58,397 nt of DNA, from contig MKWN01000052.1 in assembly GCA_001899775.1 (NCBI GenBank), positions 1 to 58,397 of the forward strand, written 5' to 3'. Below are positions 10,667 through 17,978 of the stretch, one piece after another. The translations under genes were made by a program, and so were the position numbers. The first letter of the stretch is position 1. Each line of letters begins with the position of its first letter. This DNA comes from Thiobacillus sp. 65-29. GTDB taxonomy: Bacteria > Pseudomonadota > Gammaproteobacteria > Burkholderiales > Thiobacillaceae. Below the pieces are notes generated by a model that had not been told where the DNA came from, made no database searches, and worked only from the letters and a program-made list of their open reading frames with translations.

Positions 10667-11754
10667 GAGGCGTGCCTCCGATGCATGGATACCGGAATGC
10701 GGCGGTTGCCGAAGGGGTGACCGAACACGCCGAAGCGTCCGGCGATGGCCGTCCCGCAATGCGGGCAGTTACCCTCTTCGCTCAGCGTATAGGTATCGAT
10801 GCGATACCAGTCGCGCACGATGAGCGGCGCATGGCAGGATGGACAGAATGTGGTGCCGCCGGTGAGGTCATGCACGTTGCCGGTGTAGACGTAGTGCAGT
10901 CCCGTCTTCAACGCGATGTCGCGCGCGCGGGTGAGCGTGGCCGGAGGCGTCGGCGGCACGTCGCGCATTTTCCAGTCCGGGTGGAAGGCGGAAAAATGCA
11001 GCGGCACCTCGGGACCGAGCTCCTGCAGAATCCACGTACTGAGGGCCTGGATTTCCGCGTCGGAATCGTTGTGGCCGGGAATCAGCAGCGTGGTGAGTTC
11101 GAGCCAGACGTCGGTCTCGCGTTTCAGATACAGGATGGTGTCGAGCACCGGCTGCAAGTGGGCGCCGGTGAGCTTGACGTAGAATTCGTCGGTAAAACCC
11201 TTGAGGTCGACGTTGGCGGCGTCGATCCTGGCGAAAAATTCGCGCCGCGGCTGATCGTGGATGTAGCCCGCGGTCACGGCGACCGTCTCGATGCCGCGCG
11301 CATGGCAGGCGTCGGCGACGTCCATCGCGTATTCGGCGAAGATCACCGGATCGTTGTAGGTGAAGGCGACACTCTTGCACCCCCCTTCCTGCGCCGCGCG
11401 CGCGATCTCGTCCGGGTCGGCGCGGTCGACCATGGTATCGGTTTCACGCGACTTGGAAATGTCCCAGTTCTGGCAGAACTTGCACGCGAGGTTGCAGCCC
11501 GCGGTGCCGAAGGAAAACACCGACGAGCCCGGATGGAAGTGATTGAGTGGCTTCTTCTCGATGGGATCGATGCAGAAACCGGACGATCGCCCCCAGGTGG
11601 TGAGCACCATCCTGCCGTTTTCCATCTTGCGCACGAAGCACAGGCCACGCTGACCTTCGTGCAGCTTGCAGTCGCGCGGACAGAGATCACACTGGATACG
11701 GCCGTCCGGCAGCGCATGCCACCAGCGTGCGGGAAAATCCGATTCGGGGATCAT
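10663..11754 (-). CDS. amrS: AmmeMemoRadiSam system radical SAM enzyme
   Basis: This is a 363-residue radical SAM protein. The cluster motif CNLACKFC (C87, C91, C94) sits in GTAGCNLACKFCQNWDISKS. An N-terminal cysteine group (CDLCPRDCKLHEGQRGLC) and a C-terminal zinc-type pair of CxxC motifs (CPSCHAPL, CPHCGTA) frame the barrel. This architecture, next to Memo and AMMECR1 domains, defines the AmrS family, whose reaction I cannot state. ATG 11754 was chosen because GGAGGCGGC precedes it and it overlaps the upstream stop (ATGA, 11751-11754). The overlap supports a coupled operon with the fusion gene upstream. Confidence 0.9.
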   Translation of the reverse strand: MIPESDFPARWWHALPDGRIQCDLCPRDCKLHEGQRGLCFVRKMENGRMVLTTWGRSSGFCIDPIEKKPLNHFHPGSSVFSFGTAGCNLACKFCQNWDISKSRETDTMVDRADPDEIARAAQEGGCKSVAFTYNDPVIFAEYAMDVADACHARGIETVAVTAGYIHDQPRREFFARIDAANVDLKGFTDEFYVKLTGAHLQPVLDTILYLKRETDVWLELTTLLIPGHNDSDAEIQALSTWILQELGPEVPLHFSAFHPDWKMRDVPPTPPATLTRARDIALKTGLHYVYTGNVHDLTGGTTFCPSCHAPLIVRDWYRIDTYTLSEEGNCPHCGTAIAGRFGVFGHPFGNRRIPVSMHRRHAS

Positions 11755-13106
11755 GCCGCCTCCTTCCACTTGCTCACGGTGTAGCGCGCCAGGCGTACGC
11801 CGTCTGCCCAGAAATCCATCGGCAGACCGGCCTTGCGTTTGAGCTGGGCAAGGAATTCGGCCGGCTCCGGGAGCTGTTCCCAGACCTGCGGCAGGAACGT
11901 GCCACGGTGCTGCCCGTATTCCAGCACCACGCCGTCGATGTGGGGGCGCAGGGCGGCAAGTGCGCTGCGCTCATCCGCCACGCTGATCGTCTGCGTCGGC
12001 GACAGCAGCGACACTTCGACGCGCACGCCACGAAACTCCCCGCGCGACAGTGGCGTGAAGCGCGGGTCGCGAAACGCGGCGGCCACCGCATTCTCGCGCA
12101 CGTCGATCCCCAGCGCACGGTGCGCCTCCAGGGTGCCGATGCAGCCGCGCAGTTCGCCCGCGCGCGTGAGGGTGACAAAAGTCGCCCCGGGTTCGCGCAG
12201 CCAGGTTTTGTCGCCCGGTTGTGGCGCTTCCTCGCCGAGCCTGCCGGCGATTTCCGCGCGCGCAAGCTGCAGCAGGGTCGCGCCCTTTTCCGTTTCGTCC
12301 GGCTGCGCGGCCGCCGTCGGCTCGAACGCGAATGCGGCATAACCCACCACCCGCTGCGGATCGCCCGCCGTGTCGGCGGAATTGCGCAGGTCGAGTTCGA
12401 TCGCGCGCAGCCCGTGGCGCCGCGCCGCCTGCAAGAGACCGTTGACCGGCGTGGCGCCGCACGCCTGCTCGTGGTCGAGGTGGGGATCGAGTGCCAGGAT
12501 GGCATTGGCCGTGCCGCGATCGATTTGGCGCGCCTGTGCCGCCGGCAGGAAGTGCGACAGGTCCGAGCTGATGACGATCAGCGTTTCATCGCCCCCCCAT
12601 ACGCGCTCCAGTACCTCCGCGACCTCGTCCGCCGTCGCCTCGCCCACCGCCAGCGGCAGCAGGCTGAACTCCCCCAGCACCGTCTGCAGGAACGGCAGCT
12701 GCACTTCCAGCGCGTGCTCCATCCGGTGCGCCGCGGCACTCACTGTCACCTGTGGCAAATCCTGTAACGCGCGCATCCCGGTGCGATCAAGCGCCACCTC
12801 CCCAAGCGGCGTGGCGAAACGCCCGGCTTCCGGCAGCGCCAGACCGCGCACGTAGACGCGATGGGCGGGACCCAGCAGCACCACGCGGCGGATGCGATCG
12901 CGCAGGCCGGCGACCAGAGCATACGCACTCGCCGCCACCGGGCCCGAATAGACATAACCGGCGTGCGGCACGATGAGCGCCTTGATGTGCGCCGGGCGCG
13001 CCGCGGGGCGTGCCGTAGCCAGCATGTCGTCGATCGTGCGACGCAATACGGCCGGCGCATCGGGATAGAACATGCCGGCGACGGCGGCGGGGCGAACGGC
13101 ATCCAT
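11751..13106 (-). CDS. Memo-AMMECR1 fusion protein (AmmeMemoRadiSam B and A in one chain)
   Basis: The protein has 451 residues. The N-terminal 265 or so form a Memo-like domain (RPAAVAGMFYPDAPAVLRR, KALIVPHAGYVYSGPVAAS, LLGPAHRVYVRGLALP, VISSDLSHFLPA), related to extradiol dioxygenases, with candidate metal ligands in the PHAGY and SDLSHF segments. The C-terminal part is an AMMECR1 domain (GATFVTLTRAGELRGCIGTL, AAAFRDPRFTPLSRGEF). Memo and AMMECR1 are often separate genes; here they are one polypeptide. The ATG at 13106 has a strong GGAGGT site and opens the minus-strand run that continues into amrS, the hydrolase and the ABC exporter. The biochemical role is not established to my knowledge. 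Confidence 0.9.
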   Translation of the reverse strand: MDAVRPAAVAGMFYPDAPAVLRRTIDDMLATARPAARPAHIKALIVPHAGYVYSGPVAASAYALVAGLRDRIRRVVLLGPAHRVYVRGLALPEAGRFATPLGEVALDRTGMRALQDLPQVTVSAAAHRMEHALEVQLPFLQTVLGEFSLLPLAVGEATADEVAEVLERVWGGDETLIVISSDLSHFLPAAQARQIDRGTANAILALDPHLDHEQACGATPVNGLLQAARRHGLRAIELDLRNSADTAGDPQRVVGYAAFAFEPTAAAQPDETEKGATLLQLARAEIAGRLGEEAPQPGDKTWLREPGATFVTLTRAGELRGCIGTLEAHRALGIDVRENAVAAAFRDPRFTPLSRGEFRGVRVEVSLLSPTQTISVADERSALAALRPHIDGVVLEYGQHRGTFLPQVWEQLPEPAEFLAQLKRKAGLPMDFWADGVRLARYTVSKWKEAA

Positions 13107-13195
13107 GGACAGACCTCCTGCGGCTGGGAAAGCGGCCATACCGGACAACGACACCGGACGCGTCGCCGCATTCCTCGAAACCTTCCCCTTAAAAT

Positions 13196-13209
13196 GGAGA
13201 AAATTCTCC
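13196..13209. promoter_or_regulatory. inverted repeat upstream of the Memo-AMMECR1 operon
   Basis: GGAGAA-AA-TTCTCC is a perfect 6-base inverted repeat with a 2-base centre, 90 bases upstream of the operon start and in a locally AT-richer patch. It could be a dimeric regulator's operator. I see no convincing -35/-10 pair to place it against. Confidence 0.35.
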
Positions 13210-13249
13210 GGATTTCAAGCCCGCGATACCCTTCATGAACACGGACGGA

Positions 13250-13277
13250 AAAACGGCGGGCCACGCCCGCCGTTTTA
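13250..13277. terminator. bidirectional intrinsic terminator
   Basis: CGGCGGGC and GCCCGCCG form an 8-pair GC stem around a CAC loop, flanked by AAAA and TTTT, so a run of U follows the hairpin on either strand. It lies between the divergent Memo-AMMECR1 operon and the minus-strand gene at 13492. It probably ends transcripts coming from the latter. Confidence 0.75.
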
Positions 13278-13491
13278 TTGATTCGGCCATCTGAAGCTTG
13301 AAGTGGCGGGGTAGTCCGATTCGATATTGCAAGGTCGGGAAGGTGAGTGGGCCGAAGCAATAATCAATTAAAACAGCGCTCTATTGAGGCGGCTCAACGA
13401 ATCTGTCCACCCCTGAAGCCCTTGCAAACCAATACGATTTCAAGCTTCTTCGTGCCGGCTCAATAGCCTTCACTCAGCGCCCGCACGCGCC
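13278..13491. other. non-coding stretch with interleaved inverted repeats
   Basis: Together with 13107-13277 this makes 385 bases without a convincing gene. CTATTGAGGCGGC (13381-13393) is matched by GCCGGCTCAATAG (13454-13466) with one mismatch. GAAGCTTGAA (13293-13302) is matched by TTCAAGCTTC (13439-13448). The arms interleave rather than nest. It may be a structured 3' leader of the minus-strand transcript or eroded mobile-element ends; I cannot decide. Confidence 0.35.
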
Positions 13492-13947
13492 TCAGGCCGC
13501 CTGCGCATACTGCGCCTTCACCTTGCGCGCGGCTTCGGCTTCCTCCGGTGCGTAGCCCTTGCCGGACCACAGCATCTGGTAGACGATCTCCTCGTTGCCG
13601 TTTTCGCAGAGTTCCAGCGTCTTGCGGAACAGCGGCTGGAAGGTCTCCGAGCGATGGGAGCGCTCATGGCTGTCGAAATCCGTCCAGAAGGTCACGATCA
13701 GGGCTTCCCGGCCTTTCAGCGGGCTCTCCACCGCCTGGCCGATGGTCGAACCCTCGTTGGAAATCCGGCCGGAATTGAGCGCGACATAGCCGCCGATGAA
13801 ACCCGTATCGGAATGATAGGTCTTGACGTTCTCGCACAGGAAGGCGACACGCTCCTGCAGGTCGTCCACGCTGTATTCCGGCTTCAGGATCACGCGGTTG
13901 ACCGTGACGATGCCGTTGGAAGGGAAATTGGCGATCAATCCACTCAT
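13492..13947 (-). CDS. conserved hypothetical, possible ABM-like alpha+beta barrel protein
   Basis: The protein has 151 residues and no signal peptide or membrane segment. The pattern of VNRVILKPEYSVDDLQERVA, FIGGYVALNSGRIS, REALIVTFWTDFDSHERSHR and FQPLFRKTLELCENG suggests a dimeric ferredoxin-like barrel, as in antibiotic-biosynthesis-monooxygenase proteins. That is a fold guess, not a function. It has AAGGAGAG before its ATG and a good sigma-70 promoter that overlaps an IscR-like site, so it may respond to iron-sulfur or redox state. It stands alone, with a terminator about 215 bases downstream. Confidence 0.6.
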   Translation of the reverse strand: MSGLIANFPSNGIVTVNRVILKPEYSVDDLQERVAFLCENVKTYHSDTGFIGGYVALNSGRISNEGSTIGQAVESPLKGREALIVTFWTDFDSHERSHRSETFQPLFRKTLELCENGNEEIVYQMLWSGKGYAPEEAEAARKVKAQYAQAA

Positions 13948-13983
13948 GGCTCTCTCCTTGTTGACAGGGGTACTACGAGCCTT

Positions 13984-14011
13984 AGTCTAGATACCTGAGT
14001 AAATTAGTCAA
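13984..14011 (-). promoter_or_regulatory. sigma-70 promoter of the 13492-13947 gene
   Basis: Read on the minus strand, TTGACT (14011-14006) and TAGACT (13989-13984) are separated by 16 bases. The expected transcription start falls about 30 bases upstream of the ATG at 13947. This is one of the clearest promoters in the window. Confidence 0.65.
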
Positions 14012-14015
14012 CCAT
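13991..14015. promoter_or_regulatory. IscR type 1-like operator
   Basis: By hand alignment, this 25-base palindromic site agrees at 23 of 25 positions with the E. coli IscR type 1 consensus as I remember it. Its half-sites are ATACCTGAGT and TTAGTCAACCAT. It covers the -35 element and the spacer of the promoter above, the arrangement expected for repression by an Rrf2-family iron-sulfur regulator. The regulator itself is not in the window. Confidence 0.5.
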
Positions 14016-14037
14016 GTTATTCTAATGGTTTATGCAG

Positions 14038-14060
14038 GCATCAATTAATTTGATTGATGC
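14038..14060. promoter_or_regulatory. inverted repeat between the S24 gene and the barrel gene
   Basis: GCATCAAT and ATTGATGC are perfect 8-base arms around a 7-base centre. The element lies just after the S24 gene stop and about 90 bases upstream of the next start on the same strand. No U-run follows on either strand, so it reads as an operator or a mRNA 3'-end hairpin rather than a full intrinsic terminator. Confidence 0.35.
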
Positions 14061-14067
14061 TTCGGGG

Positions 14068-14430
14068 TCAGAGGTAGCTTTTCTGCTCACTGCGCTTGCC
14101 AGGGCGCTTTTTCATGATGACCACACCCTTCGCGACGTCGACGCTGTCGACCGGGATGTTCTCGTACAACGGATTGAGCGGTTTCAGCATCCAGCCGTCG
14201 CCCCGCTTCACCAACTGGCGAAAAATGTACTCATCGTTGACGTAAGCCACGACGAAGGAACCATCCTTCACCAGCCCCGACGGTTCGACGACGATGATCT
14301 CGCCCTCCTCGAACTCGGGCATCATCGAATCGCCCAGCACCATCAGGGCGTAGGGCTCGGAACCGGCGCAGTTGCTGGCCTCGTTGACGTCCTGGATGGG
14401 AATGGTCTTGCGCGGTGCGGTTTCGCTCAT
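14068..14430 (-). CDS. stand-alone S24/LexA C-terminal-fold protein without DNA-binding domain
   Basis: This 120-residue protein corresponds to the peptidase half of LexA/UmuD: LMVLGDSMMPEFEEGEIIVV carries the nucleophile Ser35 in GDSM. In LexA the catalytic Lys follows about 37 residues later. The aligned position here is Arg71 (in NDEYIFRQLVK), and the nearest lysine is Lys75. There is no helix-turn-helix, so it is not a repressor of the usual kind. The open frame continues upstream, but the residues before MSETAPRKTIP are unlike the family. It lies 65 bases after the mutL stop on the same strand, with a TATATAA-like element in the gap. Function unknown. Confidence 0.7.
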   Translation of the reverse strand: MSETAPRKTIPIQDVNEASNCAGSEPYALMVLGDSMMPEFEEGEIIVVEPSGLVKDGSFVVAYVNDEYIFRQLVKRGDGWMLKPLNPLYENIPVDSVDVAKGVVIMKKRPGKRSEQKSYL

Positions 14431-14495
14431 GGCTGTCTCGTAATGCGTTTCAATCAGGCAAAGCTTATATACAAAACCGCCCGCTGCAAACTCTC

Positions 14496-16277
14496 CTAGC
14501 GCCCACGCATGAAGAGCGCGTCGAGTTCCTTCAGACTGAGCTGGCGCCAGGTGGGGCGGCCGTGGTTGCACTGCCCCGCACGCTCGGTCGCCTCCATTTC
14601 GCGCAGCAGGGCGTTCATCTCGGGCAGGGTGAGCGGCCGGTTGGCACGCACCGCGCCGTGACAGGCCAGCGTCGCCAGGAGTTCGTTGCGGCGCTCCGCC
14701 AGCAGGCGCGAAATTCCGAATTCGGCGGCCTCGGCGAGCACCGTACGGGTGAGCTCGACCGGGTCGGCGTCCTTCAGCAGCCAGGGCACGGCACGCACCG
14801 CCACCGAGATCGGCGAGGTAACCGAAACCTCGAAGCCGAGACCGGCAAGCGCGTCGAGATGCGGCGCGATCTCGCCAACCACCGCCGCGTCCAGCGTCAG
14901 CGCCACGGGGATCAGCAGGCGCTGCGCCGGCACCGCGCGGGTGTCGAGCGCCGCCTTGAGCTTCTCGTACACGACGCGCTCGTGCGCCGCGTGCATGTCG
15001 ACCAGCACCAGCCCCTGCGCGTTCTGCGCCAGCACATAGATGCCGTGCAACTGCGCCAGCGCATAGCCGAGCGGCGGCACGGCCCCCTCATCCGTTTCGG
15101 CGATGAGCGGCGCCTGCGGCACACCATCGTCCTGGGCGCCGAATCCAGATTCCTGATTCCTGATTCCTGATTCCTGCCCCAGCGGCGCATAGAACGCCAC
15201 CGCCTCGGCCACCTGCAGCGGCATCGGCACCTGGTGCGGCGCGCGCCAGGCGGACGCCGCCGCCTGTGACACCGGGATTGCTGACTCGCAGGCCACCGGT
15301 GCCGCGAACAGGCGCTCGACAGCATGAAACAGGAACTGATGCACCGCGCGACCGTCACGGAAGCGGATCTCGGTCTTGGCCGGATGCACGTTGACGTCGA
15401 CCGCCTCGGGTGGCAGTTCGAGAAACAGGCAGTACGCAGGGCTCAACTGGTGGTGCAGGACGTCGCGATAGGCTTCCTTCAGCGCGTGCACGATCAGCTT
15501 GTCGCGCACGTAGCGCCCGTTAACGAATACATGCTGACCGTCGCGTGCGCCGCTGGCGCCGGTCGGCCGCATCACCCAGCCGGCAAGACGCAGCGGACCC
15601 GCGGCCGCATCCACCGCGATCGCGCCCTGCTCGAATGCCTCGCCCAGCACCTGGCGCATGCGTGCCGCGGGTGATCCCGCATTGAGGCGCAACTGCACGC
15701 GGCCATTGTGGGTGAGGGTGAAGGCGACCTGGGGGTGCGCCAGCGCGAGTCGCCGCACGGCTTCGGCACAATGCGCGTATTCGGTCGCCTCGGTCTTGAG
15801 GAACTTGCGCCGCGCCGGGGTGTTGAAGAACAGGTCGGCGATGTCGAGCGTGGTGCCGGGTCCGCGTGCGGCGGGCACGGGTTCGCCGAGCTGCCCGCCT
15901 TCGGCGCGGATCGCCCAGGCATGCGTCGCACCGGTGCTCCGGCTGAGAAGTTCAACGCGCGCGACCGCCGCGATCGACGCCAGCGCCTCGCCGCGGAAAC
16001 CCAGACTCGCCACCTGTTCGAGGTCGGCCAGGCTCATGATCTTGCTGGTAGCATGGCGCGTCAATGCGAGCGCCAGTTCCTCGCGCGCGATGCCGCAGCC
16101 GTCGTCGGTGACCCGGATGCGCTTGACGCCGCCCTGCTCGAGCTCGACCTCGATCGCCGTGGCGCCGGCATCGAGGCTGTTTTCGAGGATTTCCTTGAGC
16201 GCGGCAGCGGGGCGTTCGACCACCTCGCCCGCGGCGATCTGCGAGATCAGGACATCGGGAAGGACGCGTATCGTCAC
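14496..16277 (-). CDS. mutL: DNA mismatch repair protein MutL
   Basis: MutL (593 residues) couples MutS mismatch recognition to strand incision and repair. The N-terminal GHKL ATPase shows ILENSLDAGATAIEVE, VTDDGCGIAREEL and SLGFRGEALASI, followed by the transducer domain with HVFVNGRYVRDKLIVHALKE. After a variable linker comes the dimerisation domain (LVLVDMHAAHERVVYEKLK, ATLACHGAVRANRPL, CNHGRPTW). The start is GTG 16277, preceded by GGGAGGC. The linker contains a perfect fourfold 7-base repeat (15148-15175). I see no DQHA(X)2E(X)4E endonuclease motif, but DMHAAHE occupies that region. It is the third gene after tsaE and amiC. Confidence 0.95.
   Translation of the reverse strand: MTIRVLPDVLISQIAAGEVVERPAAALKEILENSLDAGATAIEVELEQGGVKRIRVTDDGCGIAREELALALTRHATSKIMSLADLEQVASLGFRGEALASIAAVARVELLSRSTGATHAWAIRAEGGQLGEPVPAARGPGTTLDIADLFFNTPARRKFLKTEATEYAHCAEAVRRLALAHPQVAFTLTHNGRVQLRLNAGSPAARMRQVLGEAFEQGAIAVDAAAGPLRLAGWVMRPTGASGARDGQHVFVNGRYVRDKLIVHALKEAYRDVLHHQLSPAYCLFLELPPEAVDVNVHPAKTEIRFRDGRAVHQFLFHAVERLFAAPVACESAIPVSQAAASAWRAPHQVPMPLQVAEAVAFYAPLGQESGIRNQESGFGAQDDGVPQAPLIAETDEGAVPPLGYALAQLHGIYVLAQNAQGLVLVDMHAAHERVVYEKLKAALDTRAVPAQRLLIPVALTLDAAVVGEIAPHLDALAGLGFEVSVTSPISVAVRAVPWLLKDADPVELTRTVLAEAAEFGISRLLAERRNELLATLACHGAVRANRPLTLPEMNALLREMEATERAGQCNHGRPTWRQLSLKELDALFMRGR
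15148..15175. repeat. four perfect GATTCCT heptamers inside mutL
   Basis: Four uninterrupted copies of GATTCCT lie in the linker of mutL, near codons 368-376, encoding QESGIRNQES. Because the unit is 7 bases, gain or loss of one copy shifts the reading frame upstream of the dimerisation domain. Confidence 0.9.
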
Positions 16278-16311
16278 CGGCGCCTCCCGCGAACGGCGCC
16301 GCGGGACGCCG

Positions 16312-17511
16312 TCATGGATTGCGCGTCAGCCGCGCCGGGGCCGTCTGCGGATACGCATCGAAATACTGCCGCACTCCGGTGACGATGGCGTCCACCAGGC
16401 TGTCCTGGTAGGCGGGATCGTTGAGACGCTTTTCTTCTTCCGGATTGGAGATGAAGGCCGTCTCGATCAGGATGGAAGGAATGTCCGGCGCCTTCAGCAC
16501 CGCGAACCCCGCCTGCTCGACATGCGGCTTGTGCAGGGTGTTGACGCCCCCGATCTGCTTGAGCACCGCGCGCCCGAGCTTGAGACTGTCGTTGATGGTA
16601 GCGGTCTGCGACAGGTCGATGAGGGTGCGCTTGAGGAAGGGATCCTTGACGTCGATATTGATGCCACCCACGAGATCCGCCTCGTTCTCGCGCTTGGCGA
16701 GCCAGCGTGCCGCCGCCGAGGTGGCGCCGTTTTCCGACAGGGCGAACACCGAGGAACCGCGCGCGTGCGGCTTGATGAATGCGTCGGCGTGGATCGACAG
16801 GAACAGGTCGGCTTTGAGCGCGCGCGCCTTCACCACGCGCTCGGCCAGCGGCACGAAATAGTCGCCGTCGCGGATCAGCACCGCGCGCATGTTCTCCTGC
16901 GCATCGATCCTCTGCTTCAGCCGCTTCGCGACCGCCAGTGTGATGTCCTTTTCGTGCGAGCCGTTGGCGCCGAGCGCACCGGGATCCTCGCCACCGTGGC
17001 CGGCATCGATCGCCACCGTCACCAACCGCACGTACTGCGGAATCTCCGGCTTCGCCGGCGCGGCCACCACCGGCTGCGGCGCGGCTTCCGGCACCGCAGG
17101 CGCGGCCCGCTCCGGCCGTACGTCGATCACCAGGCGATGGCCGTACTGACCGTGCGGCGGCAGGACAAAGACCGAGGGCGTGGCGTCGGCCTTGAGGTCG
17201 AGCACGATGCGCATCACGCCGGGCCGGTTCAGGCCGACACGAATGGCGGCAACGTGCGGGTCCTCCGCCGTGAGTTGCGCGATGAGCCCGTCGAGTGCGG
17301 GCCCACGCTGGACACCCTCGAGATCGATCACCACGCGCGCCGGGTTGTCGAGCTTGAAATGCCGGAACGCGATGGGTTGCGGCGCCTCGAGCGCAAGGCG
17401 CGTGTATTCCGGCGACGGCCACAGCCGGCTCGCGGAAAGCTGCATCGCCTGGGCCAGGCCCGGCACCAGCACGCACAGCAGCAGCAACAGGTTCAGCAAT
17501 CTGCGCAACAT
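16312..17511 (-). CDS. amiC: N-acetylmuramoyl-L-alanine amidase
   Basis: This periplasmic zinc amidase (399 residues) cleaves the peptide stem from muramic acid during daughter-cell separation. A signal peptide (MLRRLLNLLLLLCVLVPGLA) precedes an AMIN domain (about 25-135) and an Amidase_3 domain. Zinc-ligand motifs are visible: IDAGHGGEDPG, GSHEKDITL, LFLSIHADAF and SILIETAFISNPEEE. No LysM repeat is present. ATG 17511 has TGGAGGC upstream and overlaps the end of tsaE by 19 bases. The tsaE-amiC-mutL order is common in proteobacteria. AmiC rather than AmiB is a best guess. Confidence 0.88.
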   Translation of the reverse strand: MLRRLLNLLLLLCVLVPGLAQAMQLSASRLWPSPEYTRLALEAPQPIAFRHFKLDNPARVVIDLEGVQRGPALDGLIAQLTAEDPHVAAIRVGLNRPGVMRIVLDLKADATPSVFVLPPHGQYGHRLVIDVRPERAAPAVPEAAPQPVVAAPAKPEIPQYVRLVTVAIDAGHGGEDPGALGANGSHEKDITLAVAKRLKQRIDAQENMRAVLIRDGDYFVPLAERVVKARALKADLFLSIHADAFIKPHARGSSVFALSENGATSAAARWLAKRENEADLVGGINIDVKDPFLKRTLIDLSQTATINDSLKLGRAVLKQIGGVNTLHKPHVEQAGFAVLKAPDIPSILIETAFISNPEEEKRLNDPAYQDSLVDAIVTGVRQYFDAYPQTAPARLTRNP

Positions 17512-17978
17512 GCCTCCAGATAACGCGCGCCGCGCGGGCTCGCGGCCTCGCATTCGACATCCCGGCCGTCATCGGCGATCCGCAGGCGGATCGTCACGTC
17601 GGGTGCCGGCAGCCAGCCAGCGGCCTTCTGCGGCCATTCGATCACGCTCACCACGCTTCCATCATTGACCTCGCGAAAGCCCGCGTCAAGCCATTCGCGC
17701 GGATCGTGCATCCGATACAAATCAAAATGATACAACTGAAAGCTCGGAAATTCGTAAATTTCCGTCAGGGTATAGGTCGGGCTCTTCACCCGCCCCGCGT
17801 AACCCAGCGCGCGCAACAGCCCACGCACCAGCGTCGTCTTGCCCGCGCCGAGATCCCCTTCGAGGTGGAACGTCATGCCGGGCGCGAGCCCCCGCGCCAG
17901 CTGCGCGCCGAACGCCAGCGTCGCGGCTTCGTCCAGCAGATGCCGGCGGCAGCGCGCGGTATCATCGGTGTCATGCAT
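17493..17978 (-). CDS. tsaE: tRNA threonylcarbamoyladenosine biosynthesis ATPase TsaE
   Basis: TsaE (161 residues) is the P-loop partner of TsaB/TsaD in forming t6A at tRNA position 37. The Walker A motif GDLGAGKTTLVRGLL lies near residues 42-56. VKSPTYTLTEIYEFPSFQLYHFDLYR and SVIEWPQKAAGWLP are typical of the family. It heads a minus-strand operon with amiC and mutL. Its ATG (17976-17978) overlaps the divergent queG start by six bases, so its promoter must lie inside the queG coding sequence. Confidence 0.92.
   Translation of the reverse strand: MHDTDDTARCRRHLLDEAATLAFGAQLARGLAPGMTFHLEGDLGAGKTTLVRGLLRALGYAGRVKSPTYTLTEIYEFPSFQLYHFDLYRMHDPREWLDAGFREVNDGSVVSVIEWPQKAAGWLPAPDVTIRLRIADDGRDVECEAASPRGARYLEACCADC

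Noticed and set aside
13235-13294. A 19-codon frame starting with ATG over the terminator
   Set aside because: It spans the terminator stem, has no good ribosome site and no similarity.
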